A stretch of 64,000 nucleotides of DNA, taken from contig CADCBQ010000017.1 of assembly GCA_902799745.1 (NCBI GenBank), forward strand, positions 1 through 64,000, read 5' to 3'. The stretch's first letter is position 1. Each line of letters opens with the position of its first letter. Below, piece after piece: positions 1 to 9,100 of this stretch. Origin of the DNA: Fibrobacter succinogenes. GTDB lineage: Bacteria > Fibrobacterota > Fibrobacteria > Fibrobacterales > Fibrobacteraceae. A model generated the notes under the pieces. That model saw only the letters and a program-made list of their open reading frames with translations. It ran no database searches and was not told the DNA's origin. A program made the position numbers and the translations under genes.

Positions 1-84
1 AAGCGTAAGCGTAACCTGCGTAAGGGCGCTCTCGTTAAGAAAGTCGATGTTTACCATGTCAAGCGTCTGCTTGTCGTTGCATAA
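1..84 (+). CDS. rpmI: 50S ribosomal protein L35, C-terminal end (partial)
   Basis: Only the last 27 codons are inside the window, ending in TAA at 82-84. The residues ([14 protein letters not shown] then VYHVKRLL) are Lys/Arg-rich as in the L35 tail, and the position directly before L20 fits the conserved infC-rpmI-rplT operon. L35 is a small protein of the large ribosomal subunit. The 5' part lies upstream of the window. An 11-nt gap carrying AAGGAG separates it from rplT. Confidence 0.85.
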   Translation, partial: KRKRNLRKGALVKKVDVYHVKRLLVVA

Positions 85-95
85 GGAGTGTAAGA

Positions 96-446
96 ATGCC
101 ACGCGCTAAAACCAGAGTTCCTTCCCGCGAACGCCGCAAAAACATCCTCAAGGCCGCCAAGGGTTTCTATGGCCGTCGCAAGAGCAACCTTCGCCTTGCC
201 ATTGACGCCGTAGCCCACGCCGGTCAGTATGCCTACGCTCACCGCCGTGACAAGAAGGGTGACTTCCGCTCTCTGTGGATCACTCGCTTGAACGCAGCTG
301 TCCGCGAATATGGCATCAGCTACAGCCAGTTCATTTACAAGCTTTCCAAGGCCAACATCCAGATGAACCGCAAGGTTCTCGCCGATATGGCCGTCGCCGA
401 TCCGGCAGCTTTTGCCAAGGTCGTCGAAACTGTGAAGGCTGCTTAA
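96..446 (+). CDS. rplT: 50S ribosomal protein L20
   Basis: 116 aa, the usual L20 length. It opens with [24 protein letters not shown], and the early GFYGRRKSN and later SYSQFIYKL stretches are family hallmarks. L20 binds 23S rRNA and is needed early in large-subunit assembly; in many bacteria it also represses its own operon through an mRNA site, though no such site can be judged here because the operon start is outside the window. The start at 96 follows an AAGGAG Shine-Dalgarno. An intrinsic terminator follows at 485-518. Confidence 0.97.
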   Translation: MPRAKTRVPSRERRKNILKAAKGFYGRRKSNLRLAIDAVAHAGQYAYAHRRDKKGDFRSLWITRLNAAVREYGISYSQFIYKLSKANIQMNRKVLADMAVADPAAFAKVVETVKAA

Positions 447-484
447 TTGAGCTGAAGCCTAGCTTCATCTTCACGCGAGAAATT

Positions 485-518
485 CGCCTCGTTCTTTTTG
501 AACGAGGCGTTTTCTTTT
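485..518 (+). terminator. Intrinsic terminator of the rpmI-rplT operon
   Basis: CGCCTCGTT pairs with AACGAGGCG around a short T-rich loop and is followed by TTTTCTTTT. It lies 38 nt after the rplT stop. Confidence 0.85.
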
Positions 519-643
519 GTATGAAATGGAATGAGCGGTCAAAGGGATTGTTAGCCCGCAATATTCCTTGCTTGCGCCCACAAAAGAATTTGGTCGCACC
601 CTCTCCCCCGAGGGGTCTCGGGTCCGGTCCCTTCCCGTGTTAT

Positions 644-685
644 AAAAAAAGAAAGAACCACTTTGAAGTGGTTCTTTCTTTTTTA
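644..685 (-). terminator. Terminator downstream of tRNA-Gly (hairpin symmetric)
   Basis: An almost perfect inverted repeat, AAAGAAAGAACCACTT / AAGTGGTTCTTTCTTT, flanked by A-run and T-run so that it could work in both directions. It sits directly 3' of the minus-strand tRNA-Gly, which it most likely terminates. Confidence 0.8.
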
Positions 686-686
686 G

Positions 687-759
<73 letters not shown>

Positions 760-790
760 GGGGTAGCCCAATTATAGAATAATAAATTCA

Positions 791-1867
791 CTATGTCAAG
801 GGCAAATGCAGAGAAAAAATCAAAATTCCGTTCTTTTTGCCCCTTAATTCGAAAAATCCGGCTTTTACGCCCAAAAATCCGTGGGGGAGCGGTAGCGGCA
901 GGCGCATGTACAGGTCTTCCGAGATCAAAAAGTCCTGTCCGAGTTTGGAGCAAAGCGTCTGGATTCTAGATGTCGTGTTCAGCACGTCGCCGTGGTAGGC
1001 CATTTCGCTGCCGAAGTTTCCGACTTCGGTCGAAATCACCTTTCCGCAGTGGGCTGCAGCCTTGAACGAGGGCACAACTCCGTAGCGTTTCTTGAACTTG
1101 TAGGCGGTGCGTTCCAGGCATTCGGCAAAGTCGTAGAAGCAGTCGATGGGGCGGGCCATTTTTTTGCAGTCGCTAGTTTTCCAGGTCAAGAACACGCCGT
1201 CGCCTGCAATCTGGTAGATTTCACCGTGGTTTTCTTCGCAGCAGTTTGAAAGTAGCCTGTAGTAGTCGCGAATAAAGTTGCTGTATTTTACATGTCCGAG
1301 TTCTTCGGCGATTTCGGTGGAATGCTTCATGTCAATAAACATGAATATCAAGTCTTCTTCCTTGGGATCCTGGTTCTTACCGAGCAGGGTGTTGATGAAT
1401 ACGCGTGTTCCGAATTTCTTGTGTACGGAACGGATAAAAGTAATCAGGTTACCGAGCATGAACAGCTCGAAAATCAGGATGTGGGTCTTGGATTGCTTGA
1501 ATACGTCCAGTACGTGTTGCAGGGCGGCTTCGTTAATGAGCCCTTCGCTTCGGTCGATGTCCCAAATGAGAATGCAAAGCGTCAGGTTCGCGCAAATGCT
1601 CGCCAAGAAAAAGCAGGAACGGATCAAAAGAGCTGCCGCTACAGGCCTCTTGTCCATTTCGTCTTGCAAGATAATCACGTCGTAAATGGCGTGTGATAGG
1701 CCTGTCAATAGCGACATCTGCAGCATATACAGCATGCGGGTAGAATCGAATCCGTTGCCAGCGCCGTATGTCAAAAGGGCCGAGGCGCTCAGGGTAAATG
1801 TCACCCAAGTCAAGATATAAAAGCAAATCGCCTTACATTTACGCTGCGTTAATCGGGTAATAGCCAT
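791..1867 (-). CDS. Membrane-anchored class III adenylate/guanylate cyclase
   Basis: 358 aa. The N-terminal half (about residues 10-165) has roughly four hydrophobic segments separated by short loops; the C-terminal half (about 175-345) is a class III nucleotide cyclase domain. Recognisable pieces are LIFMFIDMKHST, holding the first metal-binding Asp, IYQIAGDGVFLTW, and the late AYHGDVLNTTSRIQ stretch with the conserved N-T-x-R. Such enzymes make cAMP or cGMP; the base specificity cannot be read with confidence. No HAMP or other known sensor domain is visible. The gene starts 8 nt after a 61-residue membrane protein and is probably co-transcribed with it. An intracellular second-messenger role is inferred. 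Confidence 0.85.
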   Translation of the reverse strand: MAITRLTQRKCKAICFYILTWVTFTLSASALLTYGAGNGFDSTRMLYMLQMSLLTGLSHAIYDVIILQDEMDKRPVAAALLIRSCFFLASICANLTLCILIWDIDRSEGLINEAALQHVLDVFKQSKTHILIFELFMLGNLITFIRSVHKKFGTRVFINTLLGKNQDPKEEDLIFMFIDMKHSTEIAEELGHVKYSNFIRDYYRLLSNCCEENHGEIYQIAGDGVFLTWKTSDCKKMARPIDCFYDFAECLERTAYKFKKRYGVVPSFKAAAHCGKVISTEVGNFGSEMAYHGDVLNTTSRIQTLCSKLGQDFLISEDLYMRLPLPLPHGFLGVKAGFFELRGKKNGILIFSLHLPLT

Positions 1868-1874
1868 AGCACCT

Positions 1875-2060
1875 TCAGTGGATAAATAGTGGCAGCGCCC
1901 AAATCATGGCGATGATGATGATGTCTTTATAGGACTCGTCGAGTAGCAGGGTCGATGCCAAAAAGAAGATGGTGGTGGACAACGTCAAGAAAATCAGGAG
2001 CGGAAGCCGCTTCTTCAATTTTTTCTTGAATTTGTTTACTGTCTTCTTGTCCATATACAT
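1875..2060 (-). CDS. Small membrane protein of unknown function
   Basis: 61 aa: a very basic N-terminus (about ten Lys/Arg in the first 18 residues) followed by two hydrophobic stretches, LPLLIFLTLSTTIFFLAS and IIIIAMIWALPLF, split by LLDESYKD. No family recognised. It lies immediately upstream of the membrane cyclase on the same strand, 7 nt apart, so it may be a partner or regulator of that enzyme (inference). The second Met (start at 2054) has a TATATA box 7 nt before it and could be the true start. Being short, it could be non-coding, but the clear topology and tight linkage argue for a gene. Confidence 0.6.
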   Translation of the reverse strand: MYMDKKTVNKFKKKLKKRLPLLIFLTLSTTIFFLASTLLLDESYKDIIIIAMIWALPLFIH

Positions 2061-2121
2061 GTATATAATCTAAATTTTATAAAAAGGAACCCCCTCGGGT
2101 AATATTATCCGTTTAAAAATT

Positions 2122-3291
2122 ATGTTTTGTGTTTACATTCACATTCCGTTTTGCAAAAAGGTCTGCGACTATTGCGATTTTCGCGTAATGCCGTCTCATT
2201 TGAAACTTTTTGCGGAATATGCGGATTTATTGTGTAAGCAAATTGTAAGTTTTGAAAGCTGGAACCCGGGGGTCCTTGCGAATGCGAAAACGCTTTACTT
2301 GGGTGGGGGGACCCCTTCGGAATTGCCGCCGGAATATTTGTGCCGGATTTTTGAATGCCTGCGTTCGGTTGGAATAGACCCTTCGAATTTGCAAGAAGTT
2401 TCCATGGAATTCAACCCGGAGTCTACTTGCCGCGAGTCTGTTCAAAATGCGATGGAGCTGGGCGTAAACCGCGTGAGTATTGGGCTGCAGACGCTTGATG
2501 CTAATTTGTTAAAAATTGTCGGGCGAGCCCATTCCGTGGAGTCTGGGCTCGAAGCCTTGAACTTGCTGACCTCTACGCCGAAACTGCAGGTGAATGCGGA
2601 CTTGATGTTCGATTTGCCGGGGCAGACGGTGGAGGGCTTCCTGGCCGATGTCGATCGCCTTTCGGATTATCCTTTGAACCATGTGAGTTTTTACGGGTTG
2701 AACGTTTCGCCCAGATCAAAACTGGGACATAAAGTTTCGGCCGGGGCTCTTTCGGTAAACGAGGATCTTTACGAACCCATGTACATGGGCGGAGTCGAGA
2801 TTTTGGAGCGCAAGGGGCTAATGCGTTACGAGGTTTCGAACTTTGCAAGGCCCGGTTTTGAAAGCGCCCACAACCAAAATTATTGGGATCGTGGCGAATA
2901 CATTGGATTTGGACCGGGGGCACACAGCTTTTGGCGTGGAACACGCTACTATGCCCCCGAAATTTACCCGCGCTGGCGCGATTATGTGAAGTCGGGGTGC
3001 CCGGAAACGCTACTTTCGCTCGATCGACTGGACAGAGATGCCGAAATCATGGAATTTTTGTGGCTCTCGCTCCGGCAGACTAAGGGGATGGTGGCAGAAG
3101 GGCTCCGAAAACTAGGGATTTCACTTGATAAATCGGTGTGTGAACGCTGGATCCAGAAAGGATTCCTGACAACCGAAAATACTCCGAATTTGTTACAAAT
3201 TCAACCGGCTCTGAGGCTTAGTGGCCGCGGTTGGATTTTTATGGATGAAATCGTTACGGATTTGGCCAACACGTATTCCAACTTGGAATAA
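2122..3291 (+). CDS. hemW: Radical SAM heme chaperone HemW (HemN-like)
   Basis: 389 aa, normal for HemW. The radical-SAM cluster motif is IPFCKKVCDYCDF: CxxxCxxC followed by Asp-Phe, as in HemW, rather than the CxC of true coproporphyrinogen dehydrogenase HemN. Further family signatures are YLGGGTPSEL, GVNRVSIGLQT and IGFGPGAHS, with a HemN C-terminal domain after about residue 300. HemW binds heme and hands it to target proteins; many databases name it oxygen-independent coproporphyrinogen III oxidase-like. It stands alone, divergent from the cyclase pair, with a 60-nt AT-rich spacer. No obvious Shine-Dalgarno precedes the ATG. Confidence 0.92.
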   Translation: MFCVYIHIPFCKKVCDYCDFRVMPSHLKLFAEYADLLCKQIVSFESWNPGVLANAKTLYLGGGTPSELPPEYLCRIFECLRSVGIDPSNLQEVSMEFNPESTCRESVQNAMELGVNRVSIGLQTLDANLLKIVGRAHSVESGLEALNLLTSTPKLQVNADLMFDLPGQTVEGFLADVDRLSDYPLNHVSFYGLNVSPRSKLGHKVSAGALSVNEDLYEPMYMGGVEILERKGLMRYEVSNFARPGFESAHNQNYWDRGEYIGFGPGAHSFWRGTRYYAPEIYPRWRDYVKSGCPETLLSLDRLDRDAEIMEFLWLSLRQTKGMVAEGLRKLGISLDKSVCERWIQKGFLTTENTPNLLQIQPALRLSGRGWIFMDEIVTDLANTYSNLE

Positions 3292-3429
3292 TTTGTTTTT
3301 GTAAATCTCTGCGATTCGGGTCACAACGTAAATTTTTATTGTCCGTTTCCCGAAAAAAAATCATATCTTTGTTATGTGTGTTGTGCAAAGAAATGTTTGC
3401 AAACCCCAAAAATTTTTTTCGAGGTTGTA

Positions 3430-6153
3430 ATGCGGTTCTTTAAAGGTCATTTTCTTTCGATTTTCGTGCTGTCGATTGCTGCGCTTTCGACAAGCTCCTT
3501 GGCGACCGATGTTATTTGCGTCGATGAATCTGACCCGACTGCGGTGAAAACTTTGGAAGACGAAGATGGTGTGTGTAAGTACTACCGCATCGAAGATGGT
3601 CGCCGTGTTGAACTTTATGTGGTTCCCGATGGCGAAGACCCCAGAAATAAAGCTGCTGCTATTAGGAACGCCAATTTTTACGTGTTCGCCCCTCAGGCGC
3701 AGAAGCTCGATTCCGTGGTCCTCGTGCTCAAGTCCGACGACTCGAAGGTGACAAACCTGATGCCGGTCAAGTCGGATGCCGACAAGGGTGTGGTTGCGAT
3801 GGGCATTAACAGCCACTACAAGCTTTACAACTTGAACCTTGGCACCGCAGACGATAAACTGGCAACGGATCCTCGCGTAAGCCTCGTTTACAATTACTAC
3901 GTGCCGTACCTCAAGTATTTTGTCGAAGGTAAAGAAGTTACTAACCTTTCTAAGCTGCAGTACGAAGTGGGCGACACCATGTATGTCGATGTCGAAGCGT
4001 ATGTGCCGGTTGGTCCTCTACAGGACCAGGTAGATACGGGACTTATCAAGACGTTCTACATCGAAGCATTCGGCGATAGCAAGAACCTGATCTTCTTGAG
4101 CGAAGGTGGCGTTGATTTGAAACAGGTCGACAATACGATTCGCCTGGATGTCAAAGGTGGCGTGGCCAAGTTCAAGGTGGTTGCTCCGAAGGCGATTACC
4201 GATGGTTCTTCGTTCAGCTTGAATGCTTACAAGAATCCGACGGATTCCACCAAGTTCATTCTGACCGAACCGTTCCCGGGTGAATATCAGTTTACCAACC
4301 CCGACATGCCGACCTTGGATCATGCTGCCATTTTTGATACCGATGGTGACGGCATTGGCGATAGCATCGCAACCTGGTTCGGCGGTAAGACCGATTCCAT
4401 GGATGTGAAAACATTTAAGTACAGCTGGCCGGACGACAAGTCATTTGAAACGTACAGTGGCGATGTCAAGCAGACCGGTGATATCTACGGACTGCCCGAT
4501 GTCGAGGTTGATCTTCAGGGAGCGGATGCAAATGGTGTCGTAAAGGCTTATGTGTGCTCGGTGGGTAACCGCTGCGACACGCTCACGACCGCTCTTGCCG
4601 ATAGCATCGGTGCCGCCATTCAGTCGGCAACGCTTCTGAAGGGTAACGGAGAAACGGATACCTTGATCGTGAAGTTCAACAAGGATATCGACACGTCTTG
4701 GACAAGCGGTTGGGGCTTTAAGCTGAATGGCGATCCGATCGATGTAACTGCCTTCTCCAAGAAGGGTAACCAGTGGGCGTTTACGGTCGAAGCCGGTAAG
4801 GTTTCTGTGGGCGACATGCTGAAGATTGAAACGATCTGCAGCGATGCAAAGTGCCCCGATGGAATTATCACCGCTGCCGATGGTGTTCCGACCAGCAAGA
4901 ACAACCAGGAAGTGCCGGTGCAGAACGCAGGCCGCATTTATGTGGACAACGACAAGAACGGTTTCTACGACCGCGATGGCGATGGCCGCATGGACTCTAC
5001 TTCGCTCGGCTTCGAAACCCCGATTACCGAAGAAGACCTCAAGAAGATGGACATTACCTTCTACTGGCTCGACAGTGATGGCGAACTGGTTGAAATCAAG
5101 CCGAACCTCGCTGACCTGACTCTCTCGGAAGGCGGTACGCTGCTTGGTTTTGCGCTCGATCCTGAGAAATATGATATTATGCCGATGCTGACGGGTATTG
5201 ACAAGTCTTACTCGAAGGACGGCAAAATCGAATACGGCTATGCTTCTATCAGCAACAAGGTGTCTGTCGACGGTAAGGAAAACAAGGAAGAAAATCTGTA
5301 CGGCATGAACGACTACATGGCGCCGGTCATTTCGTCGACCTTCCTGAATCCGGAATCGTTCCAGATGATGGAACCGGATAAGTTCAAGGTGACCTTCTCC
5401 GAAGCGATGGATAAGAAGAACGTGAACCTTTCGGACGATTGCCTTGCATTCTATGTCGATGGCGCCTGGGTGCATTACAGCTTGAGCTCTTCGGAATGGA
5501 GCGAAGACGGTCGCGAATTGATTCTGTACATGGAAGCGGGCGAAGATCTTGCTACCCGCATGAATCCGGCTGATTCCGTGCGCTTCGATAACTTTACGAA
5601 TGGCCTCGTGGACAAGAAGGGCAACAAGGTTTCGGAACTTTCGCCTGCTGTCATGGTTGAAGGCGACCCGCGCGTGATCATGAAGACGAATTCCTTTGCC
5701 GACTTGAACAAGGCTGAAGAATTGAATGAACGCGCCAAGCCGTTCACGATTGACCATGTGAAAGATACCAAGGCCGCTTCGGACCAGTCTTCTTTGGGCG
5801 TGCTTATGGATATCGGTTTCTCGACCATCATGGGTAAGGATTCCGTCGGCGTAATCACTCCCGATATGGAAAATATTGGCCTTCATTGGGAACTGTATGT
5901 GTACACCAATCTGGGCGGATATGTCGGCGGGGCCTCTGGCCGTATCGCTTGCGATGATCCGTTCTTCGAAGGCAACTGTCTTGAAAATCCGGACAAACTT
6001 TATGTCCGTTGGAATATGCGCGCCGACAATGGCCGCAAGGTGGGCGTAGGTATTTATCTTGCAAAGTTTAGAATTAAAGTTTATGGAGCAAAGGAAGATT
6101 TTACGGTTGAAAGAATCTTTAGATGGGGCATCTCTGCAAAGAGGTCTAAATAA
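3430..6153 (+). CDS. Large secreted protein with calcium-loop-like motifs, unknown function
   Basis: 907 aa from the ATG at 3430; the frame is open from 3376 but the later start gives a clean signal peptide (MRFFKGHFLSIFVLSIAALS, cleavage near SLAT). The body is acidic and beta-rich. Two stretches carry DxDxDGDG loops: IFDTDGDGIGD near residue 300 and DNDKNGFYDRDGDGRMD near 510, resembling thrombospondin type 3 or dockerin-like calcium sites. A bacterial Ig-like segment around MAPVISSTFLN...KVTFSEAMD lies near 635-680. The last about 80 residues (LHWELYVYTNLGG to the basic end) look like an FlgD-type Ig fold. The next gene, 23 nt downstream, is a larger relative with the same C-terminal plan. 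A surface or secreted structural role is inferred. Confidence 0.75.
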   Translation: MRFFKGHFLSIFVLSIAALSTSSLATDVICVDESDPTAVKTLEDEDGVCKYYRIEDGRRVELYVVPDGEDPRNKAAAIRNANFYVFAPQAQKLDSVVLVLKSDDSKVTNLMPVKSDADKGVVAMGINSHYKLYNLNLGTADDKLATDPRVSLVYNYYVPYLKYFVEGKEVTNLSKLQYEVGDTMYVDVEAYVPVGPLQDQVDTGLIKTFYIEAFGDSKNLIFLSEGGVDLKQVDNTIRLDVKGGVAKFKVVAPKAITDGSSFSLNAYKNPTDSTKFILTEPFPGEYQFTNPDMPTLDHAAIFDTDGDGIGDSIATWFGGKTDSMDVKTFKYSWPDDKSFETYSGDVKQTGDIYGLPDVEVDLQGADANGVVKAYVCSVGNRCDTLTTALADSIGAAIQSATLLKGNGETDTLIVKFNKDIDTSWTSGWGFKLNGDPIDVTAFSKKGNQWAFTVEAGKVSVGDMLKIETICSDAKCPDGIITAADGVPTSKNNQEVPVQNAGRIYVDNDKNGFYDRDGDGRMDSTSLGFETPITEEDLKKMDITFYWLDSDGELVEIKPNLADLTLSEGGTLLGFALDPEKYDIMPMLTGIDKSYSKDGKIEYGYASISNKVSVDGKENKEENLYGMNDYMAPVISSTFLNPESFQMMEPDKFKVTFSEAMDKKNVNLSDDCLAFYVDGAWVHYSLSSSEWSEDGRELILYMEAGEDLATRMNPADSVRFDNFTNGLVDKKGNKVSELSPAVMVEGDPRVIMKTNSFADLNKAEELNERAKPFTIDHVKDTKAASDQSSLGVLMDIGFSTIMGKDSVGVITPDMENIGLHWELYVYTNLGGYVGGASGRIACDDPFFEGNCLENPDKLYVRWNMRADNGRKVGVGIYLAKFRIKVYGAKEDFTVERIFRWGISAKRSK

Positions 6154-6176
6154 GGAATCTTTCCGAGGGTAAGAAC

Positions 6177-9100
6177 ATGAGAAAAACAATTAAATACCTG
6201 TCAATACTTATGTTGTCTGCGGTGGCCGCTTCTGCCGCGGATATTGAAATTCCTGCCCCGGAAAATCCGGCGACAGGTATTTGGATTCAGCAGATCGGCG
6301 ATATCGTGCCGCACGCTGCGACCAAGGCGACTCTGTACTATACGAAGTTTAGACAGAGCGATCGTGTCAAGAGCATCAGCTACCAGTACGATGGTGCGGG
6401 TTACTTGCTCATGAAACCGTCTGACAAGAAGACGCTTTGTACTACTTCGGATGGCATGGTCGGTGCCGATGGTATTGCTCACCACCCCGATGGTGACTTG
6501 CTGGTGGCTGCCCAAGGTCCCAATATCCATAAGGTGAGTAAGACCGCGAAAGATTCAAACAAGGTGTGCTTGATCAAGACGTCTAAGCCGCATCAGGATC
6601 AGAAAACGGAAGGTTTTTGGCATTTGATGATGGATCCGAAGGGCGATTGGTTGTGGGCATCGGGTATCCCGGGATATCTTTATCGCTTTTCAACAGTAAA
6701 AGACTCCACCATTTCCAGTTTTGGAAGTACTGGCTATAAGGTTGAGCTTGATGCTAAAGGCCCGCGCCGTAAAGACGATAAATTGACAACTTTGATTTGG
6801 GATGGCGAAGGCCACGCCTTCTTTACCTATTCTGATTATAAAGGTGGTGGATGCGAAAAAATCACAAATAATGACTTTGCCTATTGCTCTGATGACGAAA
6901 AGAAGAAGCAAAATGCAAAAGCGTATTTTGGCATAATTACCGATACGACTTGGACTACGGTTACCAATGCTAATAAGTCGACGATTGGTGGTAAGGTTGG
7001 TGAAAAGGTCATTACGAAACTGGGTACCAAGATTGTGATTGACTCGCTCGAAGGTGCGCATGGTGGTGCCTACGATCCGTACTCCAAGACGATCTTTGTG
7101 TTCGGTGGTGCACGTATTGTGCAAATCAGGCCTTACTTTAGTATGCATGGCGATAAATCGGTATTCGATTCGGCCAAGGTGGTCGCATCGATTGATATGC
7201 GTAAATACTTCTTCCTTGAAACGTTCGCGAATATGCCGAAGCCGAGAACTCAGGATGGTTCGTCGATTAATGACTGGATTGGTTGGCGACTGGACCAGGG
7301 AACGACCGATGGCTACGGCCACTTGTTTGTGGCGTCCAATACGGGTCACATGGTCTTTGTGGACTATGCGGCGAACCCGAACAAGTTGATTAACGACAAT
7401 GTGCTTGTTCATGTGCAGTGGGTGGATAACTTCCTGGATGACCTTGCTCCGCTTTCTGGTGTGGGCGTGGTTCGTGAAGGTGGCCACACGAGCGAAGACG
7501 AAGAAATTTCGAGCGATTCTCAGAGTAGCTCTTCGTTGGTGGAATACCATGAATCTTCTAGCAGTGCCAAGTCCAGCAGCTCCGGCAATAACGGTAATTC
7601 CAGCAGCGGAACGAACTTGAGCTCTGGCGGTAATAATGGCGGAAGCTCGGGTAGCAACGGTACAAGCTCTGCTGGCGGCAACGGTAGCAGTGGTAACGAC
7701 GGCACCAGTAGCGGTGGAAACAATTCCAGTTCTGACAGTAACGGTGGAAGTTCCGGTAGCAACGGTACAAGCTCTGCTGGCGGTAGTAACGGTAGCAGTG
7801 GCAACGATGGCACCAGTAGCGGTGGAGAATCTGGCTTGAGCTCCGATAGTAACGGTGGCAATGGTTCTTCTAGCAGCCAGGGCGGCAATGGCGGCTCTAG
7901 CAATAGCATTGGACTTTCTAGTGGCGGAAATGGCAACGGCGACGATGTCGGTGACAAGTCTTCTTCTAGCAAGAAAAACGGCTACGGTGACGACGAAGGC
8001 GATGTCTCTAGTTCTTCCAAGAAGTACTACGGCGCCGAAGACTACGATGACGGCGACGATGACGGGCTCGATATGTACCCGACCGTGGAACGCTTTGAAA
8101 AGGGTGACTCGATTGTCGCTAAGACTGTGACCTTGCTTCCGACGGAACCGGATCCGAATGATCCGAAGGTCATCAAGATTAATGGCAACAGTTATAAGTT
8201 GAGCAACGATCCCGATGGTATTGAAATGAACCTGCACTATAATGCTGGTTTGGATTCTGCCAAGGTGGGCGACGTGATTGCGATTACCTTGGATCCTGAA
8301 AAGGTCAAGGAATACTTTAACAATCCGGATTCCCTGAAGGTAGTCTCGAACAACGATATCAAGCTGATTGACCCGAGCAACGGCGAAAAGACGACCTACC
8401 TTGAAATGAATGCCGATGGCTCTGTCACCATTTTCGTGACGGCTGATCAGGTGGTCAAGGGTGGTTCTATCAAGGTGTTCGGTGGTAACGAAATGGTTAT
8501 TATCGACAACATCAACTTCTACGATCCGATTCCGGATGTGCAAAAGGGTTACATCAAGGATACCGATGGCGATATGGCCTTGGATTATGTGGAAATCGTC
8601 TTGAGCGATACCTTGTCCAAGAACTATGATCTGGACGGCGTCCAGTTGGTGGTCAACGGAAAGACTTACGACTGCGTTAATCCGGATCTTAGCGGAAATC
8701 GCATATTTGTCGATGTAAGCAACTTGAGCCTGCCGGGTGTGGGTAAGTTCCCGGACGATGCAAAGGCACTTGTTTCGTATGTCGATAAGAACTCGGGTGC
8801 AACCTATGTGCGCGAAGCGTCCCTTGTCGAAGTGGGTAACAACGTGATTAAGGATGCGTATGCAATTCGCAATGCAAACGGAATGGATTCTCTGTTCATC
8901 CAGTACAATATCGATCTGTTCCCGGTCGATGTAAGTATGCCTGAATTGTTGGTCCAGCTCAAGCAAGATGCGAAGCGCTTTGACTTCGACCTGGATCAGA
9001 TCAAGAAGGTCTACATGCCGGCCAAGGATATCGTTATCCTGGTGGGTAAGGACTTCAAGCTGAAGGGTAGCTATAAGGACAGTGTGTCACTCCACCCGAT

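Noticed and set aside
609..638. tRNA-3'-end-like string (GGGTCCGGTCCCTTCCCG) near tRNA-Gly
   Set aside because: It resembles part of the tRNA-Gly T arm but has no acceptor or anticodon partners; at most a decayed remnant.
6690..8966. 758-codon open frame on the minus strand, and the 582-codon one at 4441-6189
   Set aside because: Antisense to the two large secreted proteins; Arg/His/Ile-rich with no family character.
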